Source of the DNA: Pollutimonas sp036675275
Lineage (GTDB): Bacteria > Pseudomonadota > Gammaproteobacteria > Burkholderiales > Burkholderiaceae_B
DNA length: 64,000 nucleotides
NCBI GenBank assembly: GCA_036675275.1
Contig: JAKFFG010000006.1
Location: 248,001 to 312,000, forward strand
Direction: 5' to 3'
How positions within the stretch are numbered: the first letter of the stretch is position 1; every line of letters begins with the position of its first letter. A program made the translations under genes and the position numbers. Under the pieces are notes generated by a model. The model saw only the letters and a program-made list of their open reading frames with translations, was not told where the DNA came from and searched no databases. Below are positions 26,318 to 34,581 of the stretch, in pieces.

Positions 26318-26857
26318 ATGAGTAAATTCTTTGGTGAAATCCGTCAGCTGGGCTATGTCGTCAATGATATCGAGGAAGCCATGGACTATTGGAGTCGAAC
26401 ATTGGGGGTCGGGCCGTGGTACTACAACCCCAAGGTCCCGATTACAGACTACAAGTATGACGGGCAGCATTACGAGCCCCACAATTCCGTAGCACTGGCG
26501 AACTCCGGCTTTGTACAGGTGGAGTTGATACAGGTGCGTAATGATGTCCCTTCCATGTATCGCGATTTCCTGCAAGCCGGCCGAAGGGGATTGCAGCATG
26601 TGGCTTACTGGACAGAAAGCTACGACGTGGATCTAGAGCGCCTTTTAAAGCAAGGCTTCAAGCCCAAAATGAGCGGGCAGGTCGGCGATCGCGGACGGTT
26701 TATCTATTTTGATACCGAATACCATCCCGGTACGGTCATCGAGCTTTCTGAAGTGGCTGGTCCAAAGGGCAAGCTCTTTGACTTGATACGGAACTCATCT
26801 GTTGACTGGGATGGCCAGCATCCGGTACGCGACTTTCCCGATTTGCGCACGCTCTGA
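26318..26857 (+). CDS. VOC superfamily protein in the RuBisCO-like cluster
   Basis: The 179 residues form the two-repeat vicinal-oxygen-chelate fold: IRQLGYVVNDIEEAMDYWSR with a metal-ligand-type position, VQVELIQVRNDVPSMYRDFL, GLQHVAYWTESYDVDL with its histidine, and the C-terminal FDTEYHPGTVIELSEV with its glutamate. These positions fit a glyoxalase/methylmalonyl-CoA-epimerase-like metal site. ATG at 26318 has the site AGGGGGCAGG. It lies between TRAP and RuBisCO-like genes in the same direction and may be an isomerase, epimerase or ring-opening enzyme of the same pathway; the exact reaction is unknown. Confidence 0.85.
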   Translation: MSKFFGEIRQLGYVVNDIEEAMDYWSRTLGVGPWYYNPKVPITDYKYDGQHYEPHNSVALANSGFVQVELIQVRNDVPSMYRDFLQAGRRGLQHVAYWTESYDVDLERLLKQGFKPKMSGQVGDRGRFIYFDTEYHPGTVIELSEVAGPKGKLFDLIRNSSVDWDGQHPVRDFPDLRTL

Positions 26858-26918
26858 TCAAGTTTTTTCCTTATAGCGTTTTCTTTATTGTCCGCAACGT
26901 GTTTGAAAGCCAGGCGTC

Positions 26919-28193
26919 ATGAATTCCAATCGTATCAAAGCCAGTTACCTCATAGAAACGCCTTTCCCTCCGGAAAAGGTGGCCGAAATCATGGCAGGTG
27001 AACAGTCTTGCGGCACCTTTACCCGCGTCATCGGCGAGACTGACGCCTTGCGGGAAAGGGCACGTGCATGGGTAGACGCCGTGATTGAATTACCCGCTGC
27101 CGATGAGCCGGCGCTGCCCAATGCCTGGCTTCAGCAACGCGGCATTGGCGGCCCATGGCGGCGTGCAAGAGTTGATTTGTCATTCCCGGTCGAAAATGTG
27201 GGAGTGAATCTTCCCACGCTGGCGGCTACCGTATCCGGCAATTTGTACGACCTTGGCGAGGTCACCGGCTTGCGCTTGGAAACCCTGACGCTGCCTGTCG
27301 ATTACCGCATGCAATACGAATTGCCGCGCATGGGTATTGCCGCAACGCGCACAAGCATAGGTGCCGCTGACGGCGCATTGGTGGGCACCATTATCAAGCC
27401 CAATGTCGGCATGTCAGCCCAGGACACCGCCGACCTGGTCAAGACTTTGTGCGAAGCGGGCGTTGATTTCATAAAAGACGATGAAGTCTGCGCCAATCCG
27501 CAGCATGCCCCTCTGGCAGAGCGGGTGCCCGCGGTAATGGCTGTGATTCGCAGCCACGCCGAACGTACCGGGAAACGGGTGATGATGGCGTTCAATATCA
27601 GCGATGATCTCGATGCGATGCGGCGGCATGCTGATCTGGTGGAGCGCGAAGGCGGCAGCTGCGTGATGGTCAGCCTGAACTGGTGTGGATACTCGGCCGT
27701 GCAAAGCTTGAGGCGTAGCACTTCGCTGGCAATACACGGCCACCGCAACGGCTTCGGCGCCATATCGCGACACCCGCTACTTGGCATGTCCTTCCAGCCC
27801 TATCAGGCCCTGTGGCGTCTGGCCGGCGTGGACCATATGCATGTCCACGGCCTTCAAGGCAAGTTCTCGCAGCCCGATGAAGAAGTCGTCGGCGCTGCCG
27901 ACGATTGCCTGGCTGCAATGTCGGATACCGTCGATGATCGGGTCCTGCCGGTGTTCTCATCGGGGCAGTGGGCAGGCACGGTGCCGGCCACGTGGGCTGC
28001 GGTCAAGAGCCAGGATCTATTATTCATGTCGGGTGGCGGCATTCTTGCACACCCCATGGGACCTGCCGCCGGCGTGGTCAGCTTGCGTCAGGCCTGGGCC
28101 GCCCAGCGGGAAGGTATTTCCCTTGATGCGTATAGCCGGAACCATAGCGAACTGGAGTCTGCGTTGAAGTTCTTCGGGACCAGCAAGAAATGA
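26919..28193 (+). CDS. RuBisCO-like protein (form IV), possible oxo-acid sugar-phosphate decarboxylase
   Basis: The 424-residue protein has the RuBisCO large-chain fold. Visible active-site equivalents are K160 in GTIIKPNVG, the carbamylation and metal triad K186-D188-E189 in DFIKDDE, histidines in AIHGHRNGFG, a loop-6 lysine in GLQGKF at 315, and the phosphate-binding SGGG at 371. Keeping the triad suggests metal-dependent enolate chemistry. The second lysine of the IIKPK motif is Asn, as in non-CO2-fixing relatives. The next gene (ATGA overlap) encodes a DUF1537 kinase; published apionate routes pair such a kinase with a RuBisCO-like decarboxylase or transcarboxylase (OiaK with OiaC or OiaX). 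The apionate-specific upstream enzymes are absent here, so the substrate stays open. Confidence 0.85.
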   Translation: MNSNRIKASYLIETPFPPEKVAEIMAGEQSCGTFTRVIGETDALRERARAWVDAVIELPAADEPALPNAWLQQRGIGGPWRRARVDLSFPVENVGVNLPTLAATVSGNLYDLGEVTGLRLETLTLPVDYRMQYELPRMGIAATRTSIGAADGALVGTIIKPNVGMSAQDTADLVKTLCEAGVDFIKDDEVCANPQHAPLAERVPAVMAVIRSHAERTGKRVMMAFNISDDLDAMRRHADLVEREGGSCVMVSLNWCGYSAVQSLRRSTSLAIHGHRNGFGAISRHPLLGMSFQPYQALWRLAGVDHMHVHGLQGKFSQPDEEVVGAADDCLAAMSDTVDDRVLPVFSSGQWAGTVPATWAAVKSQDLLFMSGGGILAHPMGPAAGVVSLRQAWAAQREGISLDAYSRNHSELESALKFFGTSKK

Positions 28194-29515
28194 CGCTGCG
28201 GCTCGCCTGGTATGGGGACGACTTTACGGGGGCTACCGACACGTTGCGCGTCGCGGCAGAGGCGGGGCTGCGCAGTCTATTGTTCATGGATATTCCCAAC
28301 GATGCGCAATTGGCCAGTGCCGGTCCGCTGGATGCGCTGGGCATTGCCGGAGCCGCGCGTACCATGTCTCCTTCACAGATGGAGACCGAGCTGACGCGCG
28401 TGGGGCAATTTTTTCGGCACATCAACACCCCTGTCATTCATTACAAGTGCTGTTCCACCTTCGACAGTTCTCCGGCCATTGGAAGCATCGGCATCGCGGC
28501 GCAGGTGCTCGGGACGTGGGTCGATAACCCCTTGATTATTATGATTGGCGGACAGCCCGACATAGGCCGCTACTGCTGCTTTGGCAATCTGTATGCGTCG
28601 GCGGGTGCCGGCGGCCAGGTGTATCGATTGGACCGGCATCCCACGATGAGCCGGCATCCCGTGACGCCCATGGCTGAGGCGGATTTGCGGCGACATCTTG
28701 CAAGGCAGGGCCTGACGACGATCGACAGTATCGGCTATCCCGAGTACTGGAAGGAAGATGCTCTTGACTGCATCGTAAATGCTCCAGCGGAAAGTAAATC
28801 CGAGAAGCGCTACCTATTGTTCGATGTGGCGGATACAGCGCATCTCGCGCCGGCGGGAAGACAGATCGACCGGCAATCGCGCCACGGACCGCTGCTGACG
28901 ATAGGTTCCAGCGTGGTTGTGCAAGCGCTTGCGGCGTGGTGGTCGCAGGTTGCCTGCAGGGAAGGAGTCGCGCCGGAAGATATGGTAGCCAGCCCGGGCG
29001 TGGAAGCCCGCGATGGTCCCATTTTTGTTCTTGCCGGCAGCATGTCGCCGGTTACGGCACGGCAGGTATCCGAAGCCGATTCTTATCATAGGATACCCTT
29101 GTGCGGTGTACGGCTGCTTGGCGAACCGCAGTATGTAGAGACGCAATTGGCTCGTATCGCGAGGATGCTTCACGCCCATCGGCATGTGCTTGCTTATGTT
29201 GAAAACGGCGACCGGTTGGCGGTGAATCCGGCGCAATTGGCTCTCGCAACGGCCGAACTCATAAGACGCGTGGTAGTGACACAGGCCGATAATGGATCGC
29301 CTTTACGGCGGCTGGGTGTAGCCGGCGGAGACACGTCCAGCCTCGCAGCTAAGGCGCTGGATATCTGGGCTTTGTCTTATGCCGACGTTCTCGGACCCGG
29401 TGTCACCTTGTGCCGGGCCCATAGCGACGACGGTCGGCTCGACGGCCTGCAGCTCATGCTCAAAGGCGGGCAAATGGGAGGCGACGACATCTTCGAGCGC
29501 CTTCTGCGTGCCTGA
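28190..29515 (+). CDS. Four-carbon acid sugar kinase family protein (DUF1537)
   Basis: The 441-residue kinase has the N-terminal substrate domain motif WYGDDFTGATDTLRVA, and the C-terminal nucleotide-binding motif LGVAGGDTSSLAAKALDIW. Family members (DtnK, OtnK, DenK, OiaK) phosphorylate threonate, oxo-tetronates, erythronate or oxo-isoapionate. It is coupled by a 4-bp overlap to the RuBisCO-like gene, so it should make the phosphorylated substrate of that enzyme. Last gene of the LacI/TRAP cassette. comEC begins 121 bp downstream. Confidence 0.88.
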   Translation: MTLRLAWYGDDFTGATDTLRVAAEAGLRSLLFMDIPNDAQLASAGPLDALGIAGAARTMSPSQMETELTRVGQFFRHINTPVIHYKCCSTFDSSPAIGSIGIAAQVLGTWVDNPLIIMIGGQPDIGRYCCFGNLYASAGAGGQVYRLDRHPTMSRHPVTPMAEADLRRHLARQGLTTIDSIGYPEYWKEDALDCIVNAPAESKSEKRYLLFDVADTAHLAPAGRQIDRQSRHGPLLTIGSSVVVQALAAWWSQVACREGVAPEDMVASPGVEARDGPIFVLAGSMSPVTARQVSEADSYHRIPLCGVRLLGEPQYVETQLARIARMLHAHRHVLAYVENGDRLAVNPAQLALATAELIRRVVVTQADNGSPLRRLGVAGGDTSSLAAKALDIWALSYADVLGPGVTLCRAHSDDGRLDGLQLMLKGGQMGGDDIFERLLRA

Positions 29516-29636
29516 GCTTTCGTCGCCGTTGCCATGCAACAGTTTTGTGGGTGGTATCCGAAGTGCTGTTCTTGCCCGCTTAGCGCATCGTTTGCTTGGC
29601 TTCCCCAGTACGCTACGCAATTTGGAGCGTGCAAGC

Positions 29637-32138
29637 GTGACCGGACGCATCTGTCTGCTGGCTTTCGTCGCCGCGACCGGGGCCGTGCAATGCCTGCCTT
29701 ATCTGCCTCCGCGGCCCTTATGGTTCGGCCTGCTGGTCGGCGCAGTCGTATTGTCGTTGGCAGTGTTCCTGCTGGCGCCGACAATCCGGTGGCGAGTGTT
29801 GCTGCCTGTGTGGGCCGCGCTTGCCGGTCTGCTTCTCACCGTAGAAAGGGCCGAGTACAGGCTGGCCGATGAACTCCACGCCATCAATGAAAATCAGGTA
29901 TCAAGGGTAGTGCTGCGCATTGCCGCACTACCCAAATCCAGTCCCGACAGCCGCCAATTCGAGGCGGAGGTCCTTTCTTCCATTCCCGAAGGGATTCCGT
30001 CGCGCATCCTGGTTTCGTGGGCGGCCCCCAACTGGGCCGGTCCTTATGGAGGAGGCGCCCGGGACGCCGACCGGACCGATGCAGGCCAGGACGTTTTTCC
30101 AGAATTGATACCGGGTCAGATCTGGCGCATGGCGCTGACCATGAAGAAGCCCCATGGAAACCGCAATCCGCACGCATTCGATTACGAAGCCTATATGTTC
30201 GCGCACGGGTTGAGAGCCACCGGCAGCGTACGCGGCAAGCCCCGGTATATCGGCGATGAGCCGTGGGCAAGCCTGCCGGTAATCGCTCAGCGGGCGCGCT
30301 ATCACGTGCGCGCGGCCATGCAGCCTTATCTCGAAGGCAAGCGCTATGGCGCGGTGATGTTGGCGCTGGCGATCGGTGATCAGGCCAGCGTCGATGCGTC
30401 CGACTGGCAAGTGTTCAATCGAACAGGGATCACCCACCTGGTCTCGATCAGTGGATCCCACATCACGATGATCGCGGCGCTGGCCGGAGCCTTCGTCTAT
30501 TGGCTTTGGCGTCGCGTGCATGTGCGCGGCCGCTATCTGGCCGAACGGCTTCCCGCCCAGCTTGCCGCCGCCACGGCGGCCTTGCTGGTGGCCTGGATAT
30601 ATTGTCTGTTGGCAGGGTGGGGCGTTCCTGCGCGGCGCACCTTTCTGATGCTGGCTGTCGTGGCCTGCGCTTATGTGCTGCGCTTGCCTATTAACGCGTC
30701 CCGATTGCTGTCCCTGGTTGCTTTCGCGGTTGTGCTTCTTGATCCCTGGGCTTTGCTTGCCAGCGGGTTCTGGCTGTCTTTCGGCGCCGTGTATGTGCTG
30801 ATGGCAAGCTCGGGCTGGTGGGGATCCGCCGTAGGGCGGACCTCTCCGACGCGCGGCCAGCGATGGCGCCGGTTTGCGGCTACGGCCACCCGGCTCCAAC
30901 TGGCCATTACGATAGGCCTGATGCCCATATTGGCCTTGATCTTCCACGAGGTGTCGCTGGCTTCACCGCTGGCCAATGTCTATGCCATTCCGGTCATCAG
31001 TCTCATCGTCACGCCAGTGTCGCTGTTGCTGGCGGCAGCTTCGTTTATTCCCGGGCTGGAGTGGCTGGCTGGCGCGCTGGCATGGTTGGGACACCTTGCG
31101 CTTGAGTGGACTATGGTTCCCACGGTATGGCTGGCCGAGTTTCGTGCCTCCAGTTTCAATGCGGCGGCGGCTCCGATCTGGCTTACGCTGCTTGCGATGT
31201 TTGGGCTGGCGCTGGCTGTCCTGCCCTATGGTTTTCCTTATCGCAATGCGGCTTGGCTGTTTACCTTGCCCGCTTTGCTCTGGACGCCGCAGCGTCCGCC
31301 GCAAGGAGGATGGGACTTGTATGCCCTGGATGTGGGCCAGGGCAGCGCGATCGTCATACAAACGGCGGGTCACGCCTTGTTGTTCGATACTGGATTGCGC
31401 AGCAGCGCCACATCGGACGCCGGGGTGCGCACGATTGTCCCTTTCCTGCGGTCGCAGGGCATCAGGAAACTCGATGTGCTGGTGGTCTCGCATGCCGATA
31501 TTGACCACGCGGGCGGCATGCGTAGCCTGCTGCAAGGTCTGTCGGTGGAGCAATCCTACAGCTCTTTCGACCTGGCTGGCTACCTGGAACGGGAGGCACG
31601 GCTTCTTGGAGTGGCGGAGGAACTACCGCCTGTGCCGCTCGCGATGTCGCCATGCCAGTACGGAGCGGGTTGGCAGATCGATGGCGTGGCTTTCGAATTC
31701 TTGTGGCCGCTGAGGCCGGTCCAGTCAAACCGGCCGGTGTCGCGCAAGAAGCGCAACGATGACGCCTGCGTGCTGCGCATACGCGGGAAGTTCCATTCCG
31801 TGCTGCTGCCGGGCGATATCGGTGCGGCACAAGAGGCATTGCTTGTCGACCGCGGACTTGAGCCGCTGGACTTGGTTTTGGCGGCTCACCATGGGTCCAA
31901 GAACTCATCGAGCGCGCAGTTCGTCAGTGCAGTACAGGCCAGTCATGTGGTCGCCCAGGCCGGTTTGTGGAATCGATATGGACATCCCAGCCCGCAGGTG
32001 GAGGATCGCTGGAAAGAGGCGGGCGCCAGATTCTGGCGTACGGATCAACACGGTGCCGTCACTGTCAAGTCTCGCCCGGCACGCCTGGCTATCCATGGCG
32101 AGCGCGAGTTTTCACGCCGATACTGGCAGGCACGCTAG
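29637..32138 (+). CDS. comEC: DNA internalisation competence protein ComEC/Rec2
   Basis: ComEC forms the inner-membrane channel for single-stranded DNA during transformation. The 833 residues show N-terminal membrane helices, a soluble OB-like part, the competence helix bundle with GITHLVSISGSHITMIAALA, and a C-terminal metallo-beta-lactamase domain with ALDVGQGSAIVIQ, VSHADIDHAGGM, LLPGDIGAAQ and LAAHHGSKNSSS. GTG at 29637 was chosen: GGAG lies 9 bp upstream and the encoded ICLLAFVAATGA fits the family start. The frame is open further upstream, but that part overlaps the kinase gene and does not look coding. Length is that of proteobacterial ComEC. Confidence 0.92.
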   Translation: MTGRICLLAFVAATGAVQCLPYLPPRPLWFGLLVGAVVLSLAVFLLAPTIRWRVLLPVWAALAGLLLTVERAEYRLADELHAINENQVSRVVLRIAALPKSSPDSRQFEAEVLSSIPEGIPSRILVSWAAPNWAGPYGGGARDADRTDAGQDVFPELIPGQIWRMALTMKKPHGNRNPHAFDYEAYMFAHGLRATGSVRGKPRYIGDEPWASLPVIAQRARYHVRAAMQPYLEGKRYGAVMLALAIGDQASVDASDWQVFNRTGITHLVSISGSHITMIAALAGAFVYWLWRRVHVRGRYLAERLPAQLAAATAALLVAWIYCLLAGWGVPARRTFLMLAVVACAYVLRLPINASRLLSLVAFAVVLLDPWALLASGFWLSFGAVYVLMASSGWWGSAVGRTSPTRGQRWRRFAATATRLQLAITIGLMPILALIFHEVSLASPLANVYAIPVISLIVTPVSLLLAAASFIPGLEWLAGALAWLGHLALEWTMVPTVWLAEFRASSFNAAAAPIWLTLLAMFGLALAVLPYGFPYRNAAWLFTLPALLWTPQRPPQGGWDLYALDVGQGSAIVIQTAGHALLFDTGLRSSATSDAGVRTIVPFLRSQGIRKLDVLVVSHADIDHAGGMRSLLQGLSVEQSYSSFDLAGYLEREARLLGVAEELPPVPLAMSPCQYGAGWQIDGVAFEFLWPLRPVQSNRPVSRKKRNDDACVLRIRGKFHSVLLPGDIGAAQEALLVDRGLEPLDLVLAAHHGSKNSSSAQFVSAVQASHVVAQAGLWNRYGHPSPQVEDRWKEAGARFWRTDQHGAVTVKSRPARLAIHGEREFSRRYWQAR

Positions 32139-32168
32139 TGTGCTGTTTGATTAGCCAAACAGCACACT
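32137..32168. terminator. Long perfect hairpin at the comEC stop codon
   Basis: A 13-bp perfect stem (32137-32149 with 32156-32168, AGTGTGCTGTTTG and its complement) has a 6-base loop and begins on the comEC TAG. A second, overlapping hairpin CTGGGG...CCCCAG follows at about 32167-32182. No T-run is present on either strand, so Rho-independent termination is doubtful; mRNA end protection or an alternative-pairing switch are options. Confidence 0.6.
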
Positions 32169-32297
32169 GGGGTTGCCCCCAGTTCCAGGCGCTTGCGAAT
32201 CGCATCCGGATCGGCGATGATTGAAACAGCTGTTCACAAGACGGTAAAAAAGAAAGTAGCGGTTCGAAAATTCCACAAGACATTTTCTGAAGCAGAC

Positions 32298-33530
32298 ATG
32301 AGACAAAATATTCCTTTAAAGCTGCACGTGCCCGAGCCCTCGGGGCGTCCCGGCCATGCCACCGATTTTTCCTATCTGCGTCTGGCCGATGCCGGCGCGG
32401 TACGTAAACCTCCTGTAGACACCTCCGCCACCGATACGACCGACATGGCGTATACGCTGGTGCGGGTGCTCGACGATGACGGCAACGCTGTGGGTCCCTG
32501 GGCGCAAACCATTGATCCGCAGTTGCTGCGCAAGGGACTGCAGTCCATGATCAAGACGCGTATTTACGACGCGCGCATGTTGATCGCCCAACGCCAGAAG
32601 AAAATGTCGTTCTACATGCAAAGCCTGGGCGAAGAAGCCGTGGGCACGGCGCAGGTCATGGCGCTTTCCAAGGGCGATATGTGCTTCCCCTCGTATCGTC
32701 AGCAGAACCTGCTGATCGCACAGGATGTTCCCTTGTTCGACATGATGTGCCAGCTGTTTTCCAACGATCGCGACAGCCTGAAAGGGCGGCAACTGCCTGT
32801 CATGTACTCCATGCGCGAAGCGGGCTTCTTCTCGATATCCGGCAATCTTGCAACCCAGTTTGTCCAGGCAGTAGGCTGGGCCATGGCGTCGGCCATCAAG
32901 GGCGACACCAAGATAGCGTCGGCCTGGATAGGCGATGGCGCTACGGCCGCGGCCGACTTCCAGACTGCGCTGACTTTCGCGCACGTTTACCAGGCACCGG
33001 TGATCCTTAACGTCATCAACAACCAGTGGGCCATATCCACATTCCAGGCGCTGGCGGGCGGTGAAAGCACTACGTTTGCGGCGCGCGGCGTCGGCAGCGG
33101 CATTGTGTCGCTGCGGGTAGACGGCAATGATTTCCTTGCCGTCTACGCGGCATCCCAATGGGCCATCGAGCGCGCGCGCAGCAACCTGGGCCCCACGCTT
33201 ATCGAATGGGTTACCTACCGGGCCGGGCCTCATTCCACTTCCGACGACCCCACCAAATATCGGCCGGCAGACGACTGGGCGCGCTTTCCCCTGGGCGACC
33301 CCATTGTCCGGCTCAAGCAGCACCTTATCGGCATCGGGGCATGGTCCGAAGAAGAACACCAGCGCACCCAAAAGGAGTACGAGGCGGAAGTCATCGCCGC
33401 CCAGAAACAGGCGGAAAGCCATGGCACGCTCGCTACCGGCCAGACCTCCAGCGTTGCGACCATGTTCGAGGATGTCTATAAAGACATGCCTTGGCACCTG
33501 CGCCTTCAACGTCAGAAAGCGGGGGTTTGA
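32298..33530 (+). CDS. bkdA1: Branched-chain 2-oxoacid dehydrogenase E1 alpha subunit
   Basis: This is the E1 alpha chain of the complex that oxidises the 2-oxoacids of valine, leucine and isoleucine to acyl-CoA. The 410 residues carry the thiamine diphosphate motif from GDGATAAADFQTALTFAHVY to the NN of NVINNQWAIST, and the typical phosphorylation-loop-like YRAGPHSTSDDPTKYR stretch. The BkdA1-specific N-terminal region LKLHVPEPSGRPG supports the branched-chain assignment over pyruvate dehydrogenase. ATG at 32298 was chosen over the longer frame. E1 beta starts 2 bp after the stop. Confidence 0.92.
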   Translation: MRQNIPLKLHVPEPSGRPGHATDFSYLRLADAGAVRKPPVDTSATDTTDMAYTLVRVLDDDGNAVGPWAQTIDPQLLRKGLQSMIKTRIYDARMLIAQRQKKMSFYMQSLGEEAVGTAQVMALSKGDMCFPSYRQQNLLIAQDVPLFDMMCQLFSNDRDSLKGRQLPVMYSMREAGFFSISGNLATQFVQAVGWAMASAIKGDTKIASAWIGDGATAAADFQTALTFAHVYQAPVILNVINNQWAISTFQALAGGESTTFAARGVGSGIVSLRVDGNDFLAVYAASQWAIERARSNLGPTLIEWVTYRAGPHSTSDDPTKYRPADDWARFPLGDPIVRLKQHLIGIGAWSEEEHQRTQKEYEAEVIAAQKQAESHGTLATGQTSSVATMFEDVYKDMPWHLRLQRQKAGV

Positions 33531-33532
33531 AC

Positions 33533-34579
33533 ATGTCAGGCAACAAGCAGAAAACAACTCCCATGACCATGATTCAGGCATTGCGCTCCGCCATGGACGT
33601 CATGCTCGAGCGCGATGACAACGTCGTCATCTTCGGACAGGACGTGGGCTATTTCGGCGGCGTGTTCCGTTGTACGGAAGGCCTGCAGGCCAAATATGGG
33701 CGCAATCGTGTATTCGATGCGCCTATCTCCGAAGGGGGTATCGTGGGCGCGGCGGTCGGCATGGGCGCTTATGGTTTGCGTCCCGTGGTGGAAATCCAGT
33801 TTGCCGATTATTTTTATCCCGCGACCGACCAGATTGTCTCGGAAGCGGCAAGGTTGCGTTACCGCTCGGCGGGAGATTTCACAGCACCGCTGACGATACG
33901 CATGCCTTGCGGAGGCGGCATTTATGGCGGCCAGACGCACAGTCAAAGCCCCGAGGCATTGTTCACCCATGTCAGCGGGCTGCGCACGGTCATGCCGTCG
34001 AATCCCTACGACGCGAAGGGGCTGCTGATTGCCGCTATTGAAAGCGATGATCCGGTCATCTTCCTGGAACCCAAACGCTTGTATAACGGTCCGTTCGATG
34101 GGCATCACGACCAACCGGTCGTGCCCTGGTCCAAGCATCCCCTGGGAAATGTTCCCGAAGGCTATTACACCGTCCCGCTGGAATCCGCATCGGTATTCCG
34201 GGCCGGCGCCGAGCTTACCGTGCTTACCTACGGAACCATGGTTTATGTGGCGGACGAGGCCGCCAAAGAATCTGGCATCGATGCCGAAGTCATCGATCTG
34301 CGCAGTCTCTGGCCGCTGGATCTCGACACCATCGTGGCGTCGGTCAAGAAGACCGGCCGTTGCGTGGTCTTGCACGAAGCCACGCAAACCAGCGGTTTTG
34401 GGGCCGAACTTACCGCGCTTATCCAGGAACATTGTTTTTATCACCTTGAGGCGCCCATAGAGCGTATCGCGGGCTGGGACACGCCTTATCCCCATGCGCA
34501 TGAATGGGCGTATTTCCCCAGTCCCCAACGGGTGGCCGACGCATACCGGACAGTCATGCTCGAAGCGGGAGGGGCATGA
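33533..34579 (+). CDS. bkdA2: Branched-chain 2-oxoacid dehydrogenase E1 beta subunit
   Basis: The 348-residue transketolase-like subunit contains TMIQALRSAMDVMLERDD, GQDVGYFGGVFRCTEGL, and APISEGGIVGAAVGMGAYGL, then a C-terminal transketolase domain with LTVLTYGTMVYVA and VIDLRSLWPLD. It pairs with E1 alpha to decarboxylate the 2-oxoacid on thiamine diphosphate. ATG at 33533 follows the E1 alpha stop by 2 bp, and its end lies next to the E2 start. Confidence 0.93.
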   Translation: MSGNKQKTTPMTMIQALRSAMDVMLERDDNVVIFGQDVGYFGGVFRCTEGLQAKYGRNRVFDAPISEGGIVGAAVGMGAYGLRPVVEIQFADYFYPATDQIVSEAARLRYRSAGDFTAPLTIRMPCGGGIYGGQTHSQSPEALFTHVSGLRTVMPSNPYDAKGLLIAAIESDDPVIFLEPKRLYNGPFDGHHDQPVVPWSKHPLGNVPEGYYTVPLESASVFRAGAELTVLTYGTMVYVADEAAKESGIDAEVIDLRSLWPLDLDTIVASVKKTGRCVVLHEATQTSGFGAELTALIQEHCFYHLEAPIERIAGWDTPYPHAHEWAYFPSPQRVADAYRTVMLEAGGA

Positions 34580-34581
34580 TC

